From NCBI RefSeq assembly GCF_030867095.1, contig NC_081833.1, positions 69,715,895 through 69,779,894 of the forward strand: DNA of 64,000 bases, written 5' to 3'. The first letter of the stretch is position 1. Every line of letters starts with the position of its first letter. Of this stretch, positions 1 to 10,512 are shown in pieces. Position numbers and translations under genes: made by a program. Under the pieces are notes generated by a model, which worked only from the letters and a program-made list of their open reading frames with translations, made no database searches and was not told where the DNA came from. This stretch comes from Alligator mississippiensis (Eukaryota; Chordata; Crocodylia; Alligatoridae).

Positions 1-175
1 CCTACCCCGCGTGCCCGGGCTGCCGGCCACAGCCCGCATGTACCGGAGACGGGTCCGGTATGACCCCGGTTCGCTCCCGGCTTGCCCATGGCGGCCAGAA
101 TGGGATCGGAATCACCGCCGCGCATGGCGACGGGGCCAGGATCGGGGCCCGGCCCGCACAATAACATTTCATCCA
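1..175. other. GC-rich, CpG-dense fragment cut by the left window edge
   Basis: The first ~175 bases are far richer in G, C and CpG than the following sequence, which turns AT-rich abruptly near 170. No start codon with convincing coding context, splice site or repeat tip is visible. It could be the edge of a CpG island, of a GC-rich repeat or of a satellite. The part that would decide lies left of the window. Confidence 0.35.
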
Positions 176-1125
176 TGTCAGCATCCACTCTTAAGATGTT
201 ACTATGAGATGGGTGTATTTTCCAATGTTGCCTGCCTGGTGTAAGATAGCTCAGTATCTCTGTTGTAATTGTAGTTCCACTCTTTTGCCATATTTTAGTA
301 AAATTCCCCTTTCTAAATATCAAGTGGAAACACTGGGTTCTGTTTAAAAAGCTTTAACTTCCACTTTGGTAAAATTAGTCATTTTTTGTCTTCCTTTCAT
401 AAAGCCAATTTCTACACTAACTTATTTATGGCCATATGATGGGGTTATTTATGCATCGTATGTTAGTCAGGGTAAAATTTGGCCCTTTGTGTGAACTGTA
501 GCATTTGTGACAGGTGCTTTATTGATCACTGTGGAGAGTGAAATCACACCTTTATCCACAGAGAAGTTACAGTTTGGACAGATTCACAAGATTTCTCAAT
601 GCCACACTGCCAATCTACCTGAACAAACATCTGGACAGACAAGCACCTCAGAGAAGCTCTGCCTTTGTGTCCATTAGATCCTTGGTTTATCCTCTGAGAC
701 AGCCAAAAATTATTGCTTTCATGAGGTGCATAACAACCTGTCCTTGGATCCCCAAACTCATTTTACATAGGTCATCCAACACCCATCAGATTAGCGTTTC
801 TTCAGGTTATAGTGACCTGTGATGGATTGGAATGGCTAGCAGTTTGGTGAAGTGCAAGAAGCAATTTTAGCAACAGCCCGAATCCTAGCAAATAAGGTCT
901 GTAAGTGAATGTAAAGCTGCACATTTCAGAAACCAGCCACTCACAAACCATGACTGCCCTGTTACAGGTTTGTTTTACTAGCTGAGAATCTGCAATGGCA
1001 CATTTTGTCAATTTGAGTCAAACAGTCATATTACACTAATCACGGGCAGCTCAAGCACAGTAGCCCATGATTACCTACATCCTGCCTCCTTTCTATCATA
1101 GTTGCACTACTATCTTGTATATAAT
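176..1125. other. Non-genic flank, nothing recognised
   Basis: AT-rich unique-looking sequence. Short open frames here have no family resemblance, no splice context and no coding character, so they are treated as chance. Confidence 0.6.
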
Positions 1126-1369
1126 GCGCACATCTACATGTGCCCATGACTGCACAGTTGGTACTAAATGACTGTGCAGTACCCCCTGGTATGGCACAGT
1201 CCCAGCACTGCACAGGTTGTTTTCAACCATACTGCACAGGAGCGATGAGCTACTGCATGGTGGCTCATTGCTACTGCGCAGTAGCAGTGGCATCACGGCT
1301 AGTGCCCACCAACGCTACTTCGCCGTAGCTCATCACTACAGTGATGTAGCGTCTTGTGTCGACACACCC
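1126..1369. mobile_element. MITE, 244 bp, 3-bp target duplication AAT
   Basis: The left tip GCGCACATCTACATGTG and the inverted right tip (reverse complement GGGTGTGTCGACACAAG) form imperfect terminal inverted repeats. The element is flanked by AAT at 1123-1125 and 1370-1372. The interior has many CTGCGCAGTAG-type short palindromes and encodes nothing. It is almost the same length as the copy at 10,270 and shares its right-hand part (ATCACTACAG...ATGTAGC), so both belong to one family. Tips and 3-bp duplication suggest a PIF/Harbinger-type MITE, possibly of the Chompy group described in crocodilians; the family name is inference. Confidence 0.65.
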
Positions 1370-1655
1370 AATGTGTTAAAAAAGACTGTAGAGCAACCTG
1401 GATAACAGGAGCTTTGGCACAGGGTGCATTCTGCCACCACACCTTTTAATTACTATTTGCTGTTCTAGGCTGCATAGATTATCCCCACCCACACACGGTA
1501 ACTTGAGCACTTTTATTTCATATCCCAGTGTACTGATCCAGTATTAAAAATTAAAAGTTTCAAGGAAAAAAGGTTTTAAGATGACAGCTATAGATTGAGT
1601 CAGACCCCTTCCTACAGGTTCCATTGAGTGTATCTATATATCCCATAACATAGCA

Positions 1656-2365
1656 CAGGGGTCGGTAACCCCCGGCATATGCGCCAGTGTGGCACAGGAT
1701 GACATTTTGCTTGGCACACCAGTGTGCACCTCAGGGCAGATGGTGAGGAAGCCACAAGGAGCCCAATCCTTCTTGATGCAGCGCTGCCTCATCCCCTTCC
1801 CCTCTGTCCGCCCTAAGGTGTGCATAAACTCGCCGCTGGCTACAAACCAGGCCAGGGAACCATGGACCCTGGGGCAGCTGCTTGCAGCCTCCTTGCCACC
1901 TGCTAGGAGCAGCCCGGGCTCCATGGTGGGTGGTAGGGCCTGCCCAGAACCTGGGCTAGCCATGGCAAGCAGCTGGGAGGCTGCAAGCGGCTGCATTGGG
2001 TACCACGGAGCCCCAGCCTGGGTCGTTGCCAGCAGCAGGTACGTGTGCACATCAGGGCAGACAGCAGGGAAGAGGCCGGGGCTGCACCGTCACAAGAAGG
2101 ACTGGGCCTCTCACAGCTCCCCCACTGTTTCCCCACTGTACTCAGTACTAATTCCCCTTCCTCCTGCCCCTCCTGCCTGCCCTGCCTCCTTCAGGAGCAC
2201 CACGCCACTCCCCTTCCCCACACTTCCCCGCTGGACCGCTCCCTGCCCTGTGCTAAATAATAAGCGCTAAGTACCCGCCACATTTTGTTTACCTGGCACG
2301 CCAACATCTTACAAGCAGACATTGTGGCTTTTTGGCACTCTGCCCAAAAACACTGCCAACCCCTG
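1656..2365. mobile_element. Non-autonomous hAT element, 710 bp
   Basis: The element begins CAGGGGTCGG and ends GCCAACCCCTG, the inverted CAGGGGT tip typical of hAT transposons. It is flanked by 8-bp target duplications ACATAGCA (1648-1655) and ACATAACA (2366-2373), 7 of 8 identical. The interior is GC-rich and has long chance open frames on both strands, but no transposase signature, so it must have been moved by a transposase made elsewhere. Confidence 0.8.
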
Positions 2366-2373
2366 ACATAACA

Positions 2374-3284
2374 TGTTGACCCAAAACGGTGTTTTGCAGA
2401 GAAGGGTTAAACTTTATCCCTAAGCATAGTATTGATGACAGGTGTGAAGCCTGAGCCTTATTGAAGTCATCTGGACAACCCTCATCAACTTTAATAAGGG
2501 GCGGGGAAGGAGGGGCAGGATTTCACCATAGACAATCTGCTCTGAGTACAAGAACTGAAGTTAATACAGGCAGTGGTGTTGATGAAGGCAGTCATCTGGT
2601 ATCAAGAGACTGGTCCAACAGGAAGGAAAAAATGGCGCTGAGAGTGATCGTGGCATTGGGAGCCATTTATACTGTGATTCTAAGTTTGCATATGGATGGC
2701 CCCTAAGTCAACACTTCCAGAAACTGGAGTACATGATGAAAGCTCAGCTGATAAAAGTTCCCTATCTGATCCGGGACAATACGTATATATCTTCAACTAA
2801 AGACTCTACCAACTACTCAACCGAGGCGTGTTGATGTGGCTCCACTGAACTCGCCAAGTGAAGCTTGCTGAGAACATGCCTTTCAGGCTTTTAAGATGCC
2901 CCAACTTGCATTTAAAGACCTTGCAAGAATACTTTTGTGTTTAAAATCAGTCCCGATTGTCGTTTTGCTCTATTTCTCCACTGATGTAAGAAGAAGGAAA
3001 ATCAGTCCCTACTATTTCAATCTGATTTTATTAATCAACCTATTTTCTTTTAATTTCCCTAGAAGCTATTTATCTAGGCCTCAGAGAGTTCTGTCTGTTG
3101 GCTATTCAATACATATTACAACACAGGTGGCCAGCCATGCCTTTTTGCAATGATATAAATCACCCAGCTAAAAGCATTAAGAAAGGTAGATTGATTACCT
3201 GCAAACCAGCACAGCTACATCAGTCACAGATAACTCACCTTACTCCTGACTGACAAGATAGCAAAAGACCATTGATGGTCAGGG
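2374..3284. other. Non-genic flank, nothing recognised
   Basis: Unique-looking sequence between two repeats. I see no exon, RNA gene or repeat tips. Confidence 0.55.
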
Positions 3285-4330
3285 ATTGTCATGGACATTA
3301 TTAGTGTTAACAGGGCAGTCTGTTCCTTTAAGAGGGGACAGTCAGCCCTGTTGAGAGAGCCCCACTGCAGAGCATTTGGATAATGAGGGAGTGCCCCACT
3401 GGGAGCTTAAAACCTTAGAAGAGAGAACAGAAAGGCAGCAAATGCTAAGAGAACAGATTGCAAGCAGGAGTCAAACTGTGAGCAGAACAAACTTGCTACC
3501 AAGGAGGGCCCGGCGGCTGTGCTGGGGTCAGAGCTAAAGGGCTCCCTTCCTAGCGCCTGCCACCGGGCAGAACGGTTTGATTGTGTTCATTTGTTTGCTA
3601 CGCAAAGACTGCTTTATTTGGGAGGACTGGCTGATGTTTCAGACACAGTGCTTTGTACAATGATTAGGGACCTACCTACTTTGCAGGGGCGTCCCCCCAA
3701 TTTCATGGGCAGAATGTGGGTCTGGGCAGCCGTTTTGCAGATGGAGCACAGCGGGCCCCCCACACCTCTGATTAGCCAAGGGGTCCTGGTGCCCCCACCT
3801 CTCGCTGCTGACTGGCTGTCATGCAGCCCCACCCTCATCACCAATTGGTGGAGGGGGTGGGGCCACATGATAGGCAAACCTCACAGCCAATCAACAGTGA
3901 GGGGCGGGGGGGGGATGGCAGCCATCCTGTCAGCAGCCCTTTGAGCGGGCAGCCCCCCTCACTCCCTTCCCCATCCTGGAGTGCTGCTGCAGCACACTAA
4001 GGACTGCTGGCTCCCTCTGGGGACCCAGTGTCTTATTTTTGGTAAGATTTTTTTTCCCTGTGGATTTTGCAGAGTCTGCAGACTTAATGGGCACTGCCCG
4101 GATTTCACAAGCAATGCCGGATTTCGTGGAATCTGCAATATATGTGAAATCACATATTCAGTAGGTCCCTAGCAATAATAAAGGGACTCCATTTGGACTG
4201 CAAGAACTTGGATCTTGAAGCGCCATGTGCTCAGTGCTGCTGGTTGCAGCCATGAGGTTCAATGTATGCTCAGAGCTACTGAAAAATTCCCCAAGCACAA
4301 GGACCTTTCTGGTGTCATTCTCCCTATCAT
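3285..4330 (+). repeat. Possible solo LTR interrupted by a hAT element
   Basis: From TGTCATGG near 3290 the sequence has an LTR-like order: a CTTTAAGAGGGG block, a TTAAAA TATA-like box near 3410, and, beyond the inserted hAT element at 3665-4171, an AATAAA polyadenylation signal near 4176. A second copy, primer-binding site and coding region are all absent. An unrelated GC-rich repeat would look similar, so this is tentative. No viral-type protein is recognisable. Confidence 0.25.
3665..4171. mobile_element. Non-autonomous hAT-like element, 507 bp, 11-bp perfect TIRs
   Basis: TAGGGACCTAC at 3665-3675 is matched by its exact inverse GTAGGTCCCTA at 4161-4171. Flanks ACAATGAT and GCAATAAT agree at 6 of 8 positions, consistent with an aged 8-bp hAT target duplication. 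No transposase is encoded; a 141-residue open frame that runs into it from the left has no coding character. Confidence 0.75.
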
Positions 4331-4334
4331 CCCC

Positions 4335-4500
4335 ACTGAAACGTGCAGGTTGTTGCAGTTGAAGAGCGCCTCAGGAAGCAAAACCTGCCTGTAGACACCG
4401 GCAACCTGCTTATACTTGGAGATGGCCCTGCTTTGAGTGGGGGGCTAGACTGGATGACCTTACAGTCCCTTCTAGCCCTACTTTATTTGATCCTACTGCT
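4335..4500 (+). mobile_element. CR1 LINE 3'-end fragment
   Basis: The stretch GGGCTAGACTGGATGACC followed by a CCCTTCTAGCCCTAC block is the conserved CR1 3' untranslated end. Only the last ~150 bases are present, the usual result of 5' truncation during target-primed reverse transcription. Confidence 0.7.
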
Positions 4501-5209
4501 TAATCTATGTTCCTTTTCCTCCCTCAGACAAAGGAGGTAAGCATTTTAAACACTTCTGAACTTCAAACGTTTATTGAACTTAAGTCATTTTAGTGGGATA
4601 AAACACAGAAATGAAATTCTCAAGATTTCTGAGTTTGTAGTTTAATTTAATTTCAGAGAGAAAAAAGTCCTTTTTATATACAGGACTCTGTGGCTAAATG
4701 TCTGATTTAAGTCCCCACAGTGATCAATTCAGCTCTTCTCATAAATACTAAAATGTACATAGAGGGCCAAATTCTATACTATGTAAGTCCTATAAAGCAC
4801 AATCATAAAGTTTTTATGAGAGACCATCTGCAAAAATTGCAGATATCCTTTTGATCACATTCTAGATAGTCAATATTATATCTATAACTATAGATATATA
4901 TTGTGATATAATCTCTCTATATATACTGTTACATTGCATGTGTATACTATATATATAGTCTATATGTAAAAATAACATGGTATTTACCTACTATCTAGAA
5001 TTTTTTGTGGATGGTCTCCTATAAAAACTACATGACTGTGCTTTACAAGATCACTTTCACTGCATCACCCATCTGGCTTACTTCTGCAGCTTTACTCTCC
5101 AGAACAGTCCCATGCGTGAGCTGCTGTAACAAGCATATTAAAGTGTGCACCGTAATGCAGAATCCATTCAAAGGTCACTACAGTGGGCACACTTACAGAA
5201 ATATTTCAG

Positions 5210-5300
5210 GGCTACTACCAATTCCAGCAAAATTCCATATATATATCTATATCTATACATATAGATATAGATATATATGAATTTCCAGTAGCTAGTAGTA
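5210..5300. repeat. AT-rich hairpin/foldback
   Basis: Positions 5239-5256 and 5261-5278 are perfect 18-bp inverted copies around the 4-base loop ACAT. The flanks continue as an imperfect inverted repeat (GCTACTACC... on the left, ...TAGCTAGTAG on the right), giving a ~90-bp foldback. It is either a small snap-back MITE or an AT microsatellite that expanded symmetrically. Confidence 0.8.
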
Positions 5301-8300
5301 TTGTAATGCACTTACTGAAACAGTAATCAACTAACATATCATAAAATACTATATTTAAAAAAACAACATAGTTCAAACTAAGCTATAAAGGACCATCCAG
5401 GGTCTACTGTCTAAAATCAGATACATTAAATAACATAAACACAAGTGAGAAGATCTTACTTTTGCCTTTGTTAAACTCTGTCTTTTCAAACAAACCTCTC
5501 ATAAATACACACAGCCGCAACGAGATAATGGCAGTGAGCAGTTGCATGACTAATTAAAGAGGGACTCTCAATACATTTTCCGCACAAAATCAAGGCCCTC
5601 CATTTGCACTTGCCTGCCAAAAGAAACCTTTTCCTAGTTGGCAACATCCAACGGTCTCTTGTTGCAACCCTGTGAAGGCAAGACATGGGTATTTCTGAAA
5701 GGCAGTCAGACTGAAATTCATGGTAATTCCCCACCACTTGGGAACTCTGTAGTTGCAAAATCTTCAAAAAACCTCATAAATGTATCTTAAGCAGTAACAC
5801 AAACATCATAATTAATACTTAAAGCTAATTAGGAGTCTTTCCGACTTGCCACAAGCCTTACTGTGTTTCAACTTTCACATCAGTTTATTGGGCATAACAA
5901 CACGTTTTAATCTTTAGAGAGTGCTTTGTTTCATATGAAAGAAAGTGAGTAAATGTAAATTGTTGTTATTAACACAGTAATAATCAAAAGACATTATATT
6001 TTGCATTTTTATATATATAATATGTGTTTCATATCCTGGGTCGCTTAGACCAATCCCCTGCTATCATGGGCAATTACATATAATCCCTTTCATAAACTGA
6101 TGAAGCTCCAATTTCCCTCCAATTATTAAGGACATTGCACTGATAAATCTTTCTGGATATTTCTGACATTTCTGGAATGGCACTGATCCTTATATCATAC
6201 TACAGAACTACTATCGTAGTCAGATAAAGAGATTTCTTCCCATTGTACCACTGTAGTAAATGCTACATGCAGAAAGGCAGTTTTGAGAGTTGCAATTTTA
6301 TATACAGTTCAAAGTTACGCTGATGATTGAAAAATGAGCAAAGAAATATGCTCTAACTCAATGTATAAAATGTTACGGGCACCTCAGGTACAGTCAATGG
6401 GTGTTTTCCTCTTGCAAGGAGTCTTTTTTAATCCAGGTAGCTCTACTGGACCTTTCTAACTGGTCTAAATACTATGGCTACTTACTACTACCACTCAATC
6501 TTATCTAGACAGCATTAATAAAGCAACCTCTTCACAACCTATCTGGCGTGGTGTAAGTCTCCATGTTCATGCTCCATTCCACCTATTAAAATTCTGAACT
6601 CTTAATACAACTCTTAATACATGCAGCTTGGCAGAACAGACCACCATAGCCATTCATTTCACACATACAAATTTCTACTTGCATAAAAGACTATTAACAG
6701 ATGTCTCTGAGAATGTTTTCCTGTCTGATGGTCAGGACAAACTGGAAAATAAAATACATGCTTCTCCTCTGTCCCTGCTTAAAGTCATGTAAGTATTTCC
6801 ATTCTCTTGTAAAACTGTAACTATTGAACTGTTTACTTTAAAAAGCTGTGTGTAAATACAGAGTAATAGTTTCCCATATGAAACTGATTTCCACCTGATT
6901 GGTACCTTCACATATTTTTCCAATTTACTAGGTATTTTGCCTACAAAGTAAACCTCCTCTCTGCTTAAACAAGAATATTTTGGCACCTGTCTATTATCTA
7001 CCATGACATGCTGGGTAAAAACCACACTATTTGCAAAGAGGAGGGAACAGAATGTAAAAAGATGTATTTTTGGTGTTATAGGGAACTCCTTAAGAAGAAC
7101 GTAAGTGTTCAGATGGAGGGGAGTATATCTTCTTTCCTTAGTGCAGGAAGGTGGCCAATACTAAAGATTGTAAACAATACAAAGAATGGTACAGCAAAGT
7201 GAACTAAGAAAAGCAGAGGGAGAGAAGAACCGGTAAATGAGTAGAATATATGGTCCTGATCCAAAGCCATTGAAGTCAGAGGAAAATATCGCATTAATTT
7301 GAGTGGTCTTTCACTCAGGTCTTACATGAGAACATTTGCCCCAGAAAGAGTATACTGGGTTGCAATGCGTCTTCTCTAGTGTCCGTGATGTGGCTGTGAT
7401 GATAATGAATCACCAATGTACTTTCCAGTGACTCACACCAGAAACCAATTTTGAACTGTTCTTTTCTGTCCGGGCAAGACGTCCTATTCACTGCCATGTT
7501 TTTTTCTTGGGGTTTTCTTTGAGTTGCTGATCTTACAGAATGATACTTTCATTGGTTCTGGAAAACACCTTTGTGATAGTCATGTTTCTTCAAGTAGGGT
7601 AATTTCTATATATTCCTTTGTCTCCGATATATCATATCTCTTCTTTGTTTTCTAGTGGTTCATCATTCCATGCTCCATTCTTTAAGTCACCGTAGTTCTC
7701 TCTGAGTCTCTTCCTAGCTTTTCCTAGATGGCTCCAAGCTGTCAAATCAATCAATATGCATAGGTCTTTATGCCTACATCATTTAAGTTAGTGGAGCACA
7801 TGGATCAATTTGCAGGATCAGGAATGTGTACTGTATCTGATCTGAAACATTTTCCAAGGGAGATAACTGCCCCATTCCTCTGTGATTCCTACTCCTTCCC
7901 ATGTGAGTGAGTTGTAGCAAATAAATAAATAAACACATACAATTCCTCAGTATTTCCTTGTGCAGTACCTAGTAAGCAAATGGGTTTCTAGGGGCCAGGC
8001 CTACTTCTTCCAATTCTCTTAGCTTGAAGGAATAGCAATATGAATATGGCCAACTGAATTCTGGACCTATAGATTCTAATTCAGTATTTGTTGGTCATAG
8101 CAGATATTTCAGTAAAGTTTATTGCTTTTTTAATTCTGCTTCCATTTTCTCACCCATCTTCGGTTAAAGTATTGATTATTCCCTCAGAATTAAAAAAAAC
8201 CCAACAAGGTGATATTGACCCATCCCCTAATCATTATGGAAATCAGCAATTATAGTGTAATGGAACACCAGGTGATAGAAATTAAATTGGTACTAAAACA

Positions 8301-8420
8301 CTTGCATCTTTGAACAACTTCCATTCAGTTACACACAAAGACCGCTGAATTCACTTTGACCTTAGGTACAAAGCTTTTAAAAAACCTAAAAAAGAGGGGT
8401 CCATTTTCTCTCCCTCTCTA

Positions 8421-8421
8421 G

Positions 8422-8469
<48 letters not shown>

Positions 8470-8482
8470 CACGCGCGCACGC
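8421..8482. repeat. (TG)n/(CG)-containing microsatellite
   Basis: A long GT/TG dinucleotide run passes into alternating GCGCGCACACGCGCGCACGC. Continuous purine-pyrimidine alternation, including CG steps, is the classic Z-DNA-prone pattern. Length polymorphism is expected. The apparent cysteine-valine peptide here is an artefact. Confidence 0.9.
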
Positions 8483-9013
8483 ATGTGGGTGGGTGTGGGT
8501 TTGTATATGTGTACAGTTTACTGTATATTCTTATCTCTGGACTATGGTACTATGATATGTGGATATCCTTTTAAGGGCCCAATCCTATTAAACGTATTAG
8601 TAATTACTGACAGATCTAGAAGACTGCCCTAATATTCTGGGTATTCCCTTTCTATATAAATGTATTTTATAAAATTGAACAAATGTTCTGAATTTAGAAC
8701 CAAATGATTGCAGTTGTTTGCTTGCCAAAGAAAAGATGGCACTGCATTTTCATATAAACACTACAAAAATATTTCTTTTTCCCTTTAAATTGACTTCCTC
8801 TCTCCATAAAATGTGCAAATTGGGAACTCAAAACTTGGTGCCTTTCTACTTGTGCTCTGTACTCACATCTTCTCACACCTTTCACTACTATCTCCACCTC
8901 AGAGCTACTCTTTTAATTCTGCTGAAGCTATTTTCCAGCACAGGGAAGGGTGATTCAATGTAATGAGACTGAATTATATACACCCCAAGAGTCACAAAAT
9001 GGATAGACATTGG

Positions 9014-9504
9014 GGGCGCATCCAGACGAGCGTGGCCGTGTGGTATGTGGCGCCACAAACATGTCTGCAGCACCACATACTGCACAGTCAGGTGTTCTCT
9101 GTGTTGCAAGGGTGTGCTGCCCATGCATGCGCTGCTCCAGTTTTCTTTTCACGGTTTTTTTTTAACCCTGGAAACCTGCAGGGGGAAAAATAGAGCAGCA
9201 TGGCAGTATGCACCACTGAAAAGCAGAGCCGGGCCACCCAGAGCCACGCTGCAGCTGCCAGCCAGGCTCCATCCGGCAGGATCACCGCTGCTGCAGCCCC
9301 AGCAGGCCCCCAGGACCCCAGGTAAGACTGCTGGGGCCAGCACAGTACTGCCCCCAGCCTTCCCAACTGCCCCAGGGTAACTTGCCACATGCCAAAGCAT
9401 GCATGGTATGGGTATTTTCTGGGCAGAAGCAGCTGCAGTGCAAGGTGCACCATTGCTACTTGTACCTGGGGAGCCAAACATCAGTGCTTGTGTGGACACG
9501 GCCC
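9014..9504. mobile_element. MITE of a second family, about 490 bp
   Basis: The left tip GGGCGCATCCAGACGAGC resembles the reverse complement of the right tip (GGGCCGTGTCCACACAAGC). Next to the left tip is TGTGGCGCCACAAAC, a motif also present in the copy at 21,989, so the two are related. The interior is GC-rich and non-coding. No clear target duplication is visible, so the exact ends may be off by a few bases. Confidence 0.55.
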
Positions 9505-10269
9505 ACGAGATTTTGTCCCATGAGGTTATTTTAGACATTCTGTATTTTTGTCTGTCCATTTGTTCATCTAAGTTCTTTTTGAATCACTAAGCTGGTGACT
9601 TTCCATAGCTCTCCAACCTCTATTGGGTTTCACATCTTTGACAGTCTTTCTGGCAACTTCCCTTGATGTTCCATCAGCAGGTCCAACCCAACAGCTGAAT
9701 GCTTTGCACCCTAATGCCCTTTCCTGACTTTGTCAAAATGTCTTTATTTTACCCGTCACCCAAATGGAAAACACTGGGGTCTTCTGCTCACTTCCTGTCC
9801 ATTCTTCCTTTACAAGAGATCTAAATCCCATCCGTTCCTCTCTACCCCCTTGACAAGGGCAGGCAAAATGACAGAAACATACGGTTAGGTCATGTAAACC
9901 TGTTCATATCATCTCTCCTTTCTAGTACCAATCCATCCTCCCTTATGGACTTCTCCTCCTCTTCTCATTCCTTCCCTGTCCTCCCAAACTACTGCTAATA
10001 TTTTTTCTGGTACTTGAATCATATTACTTCCCTATTCAGTTCCTTTTGCTAGCCTATTTTCTGCGTGATATCCACATTTATTATCATGAAGTCTTTGCAC
10101 AGCTGTATTCTTGCCAACATCTTTGGTCTCTCGGCCACTCACAGTACTCGCCCTCACAGTACTCAAGGCCACCATCTTTCTTGCATGCCCCTTCTGTGTC
10201 CTTCTCCTATTTCATCCTCATACCTTCTTCCTTTCTGACCCCTAATACTGCAAGCATCTCCCCATCTTT
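9505..10269. other. Non-genic flank, nothing recognised
   Basis: C/T-rich unique-looking sequence. A 132-codon frame starting at 10,046 runs into the neighbouring MITE and is not supported. Confidence 0.55.
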
Positions 10270-10512
10270 GGGTGCATCTACACATTGCCCTACAGCGACA
10301 TTGTTACTTCCAAAAGGAAGTACTAAAGTACACCGTAATAGCCACCCATACTGCGCGGTTATTTTTAGCAGCTACTTCACCGTATCGGCGCGCTATAAGA
10401 GAGGAGCACATCGCTATGGCAAAGTAGCTGCTGATCACGTGTAGACACCTGTGGACACTATGTCACTGTAGTGCATCACTACAGCAATGTAGCATCACGT
10501 GTAGACGCGTCC
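10270..10512. mobile_element. MITE, 243 bp, target duplication TTT
   Basis: GGGTGCATCTACACATTG at the left is mirrored by the right tip (reverse complement GGACGCGTCTACACGTGATG). TTT flanks both ends (10,267-10,269 and 10,513-10,515). It is the sister copy of the 244-bp element at 1126, sharing the subterminal ATCACTACAG...ATGTAGC block. Non-coding. Confidence 0.75.

Larger units (their letters stand above)
4501..9013. other. AT-rich non-genic flank
   Basis: About 4.5 kb without a supported gene. It holds AT dinucleotide-rich runs at ~4,870-4,970 and 6,008-6,025, the hairpin at ~5,210-5,300 and the TG tract at 8,421-8,482, which are listed separately. Open frames of 60-97 codons are scattered on both strands with no domain signature. 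Confidence 0.55.

Noticed and set aside
1689..2270. 193-codon frame
   Set aside because: Lies wholly inside the hAT element defined by tips and target duplication; the translation has no transposase motif.
3519..3944. 141-codon frame
   Set aside because: Crosses from LTR-like sequence into a hAT element; the boundary at 3,665 is defined by tips, so the frame is a composite accident.
8423..8632. Cys-Val repetitive small protein
   Set aside because: Translation of the (TG)n microsatellite.
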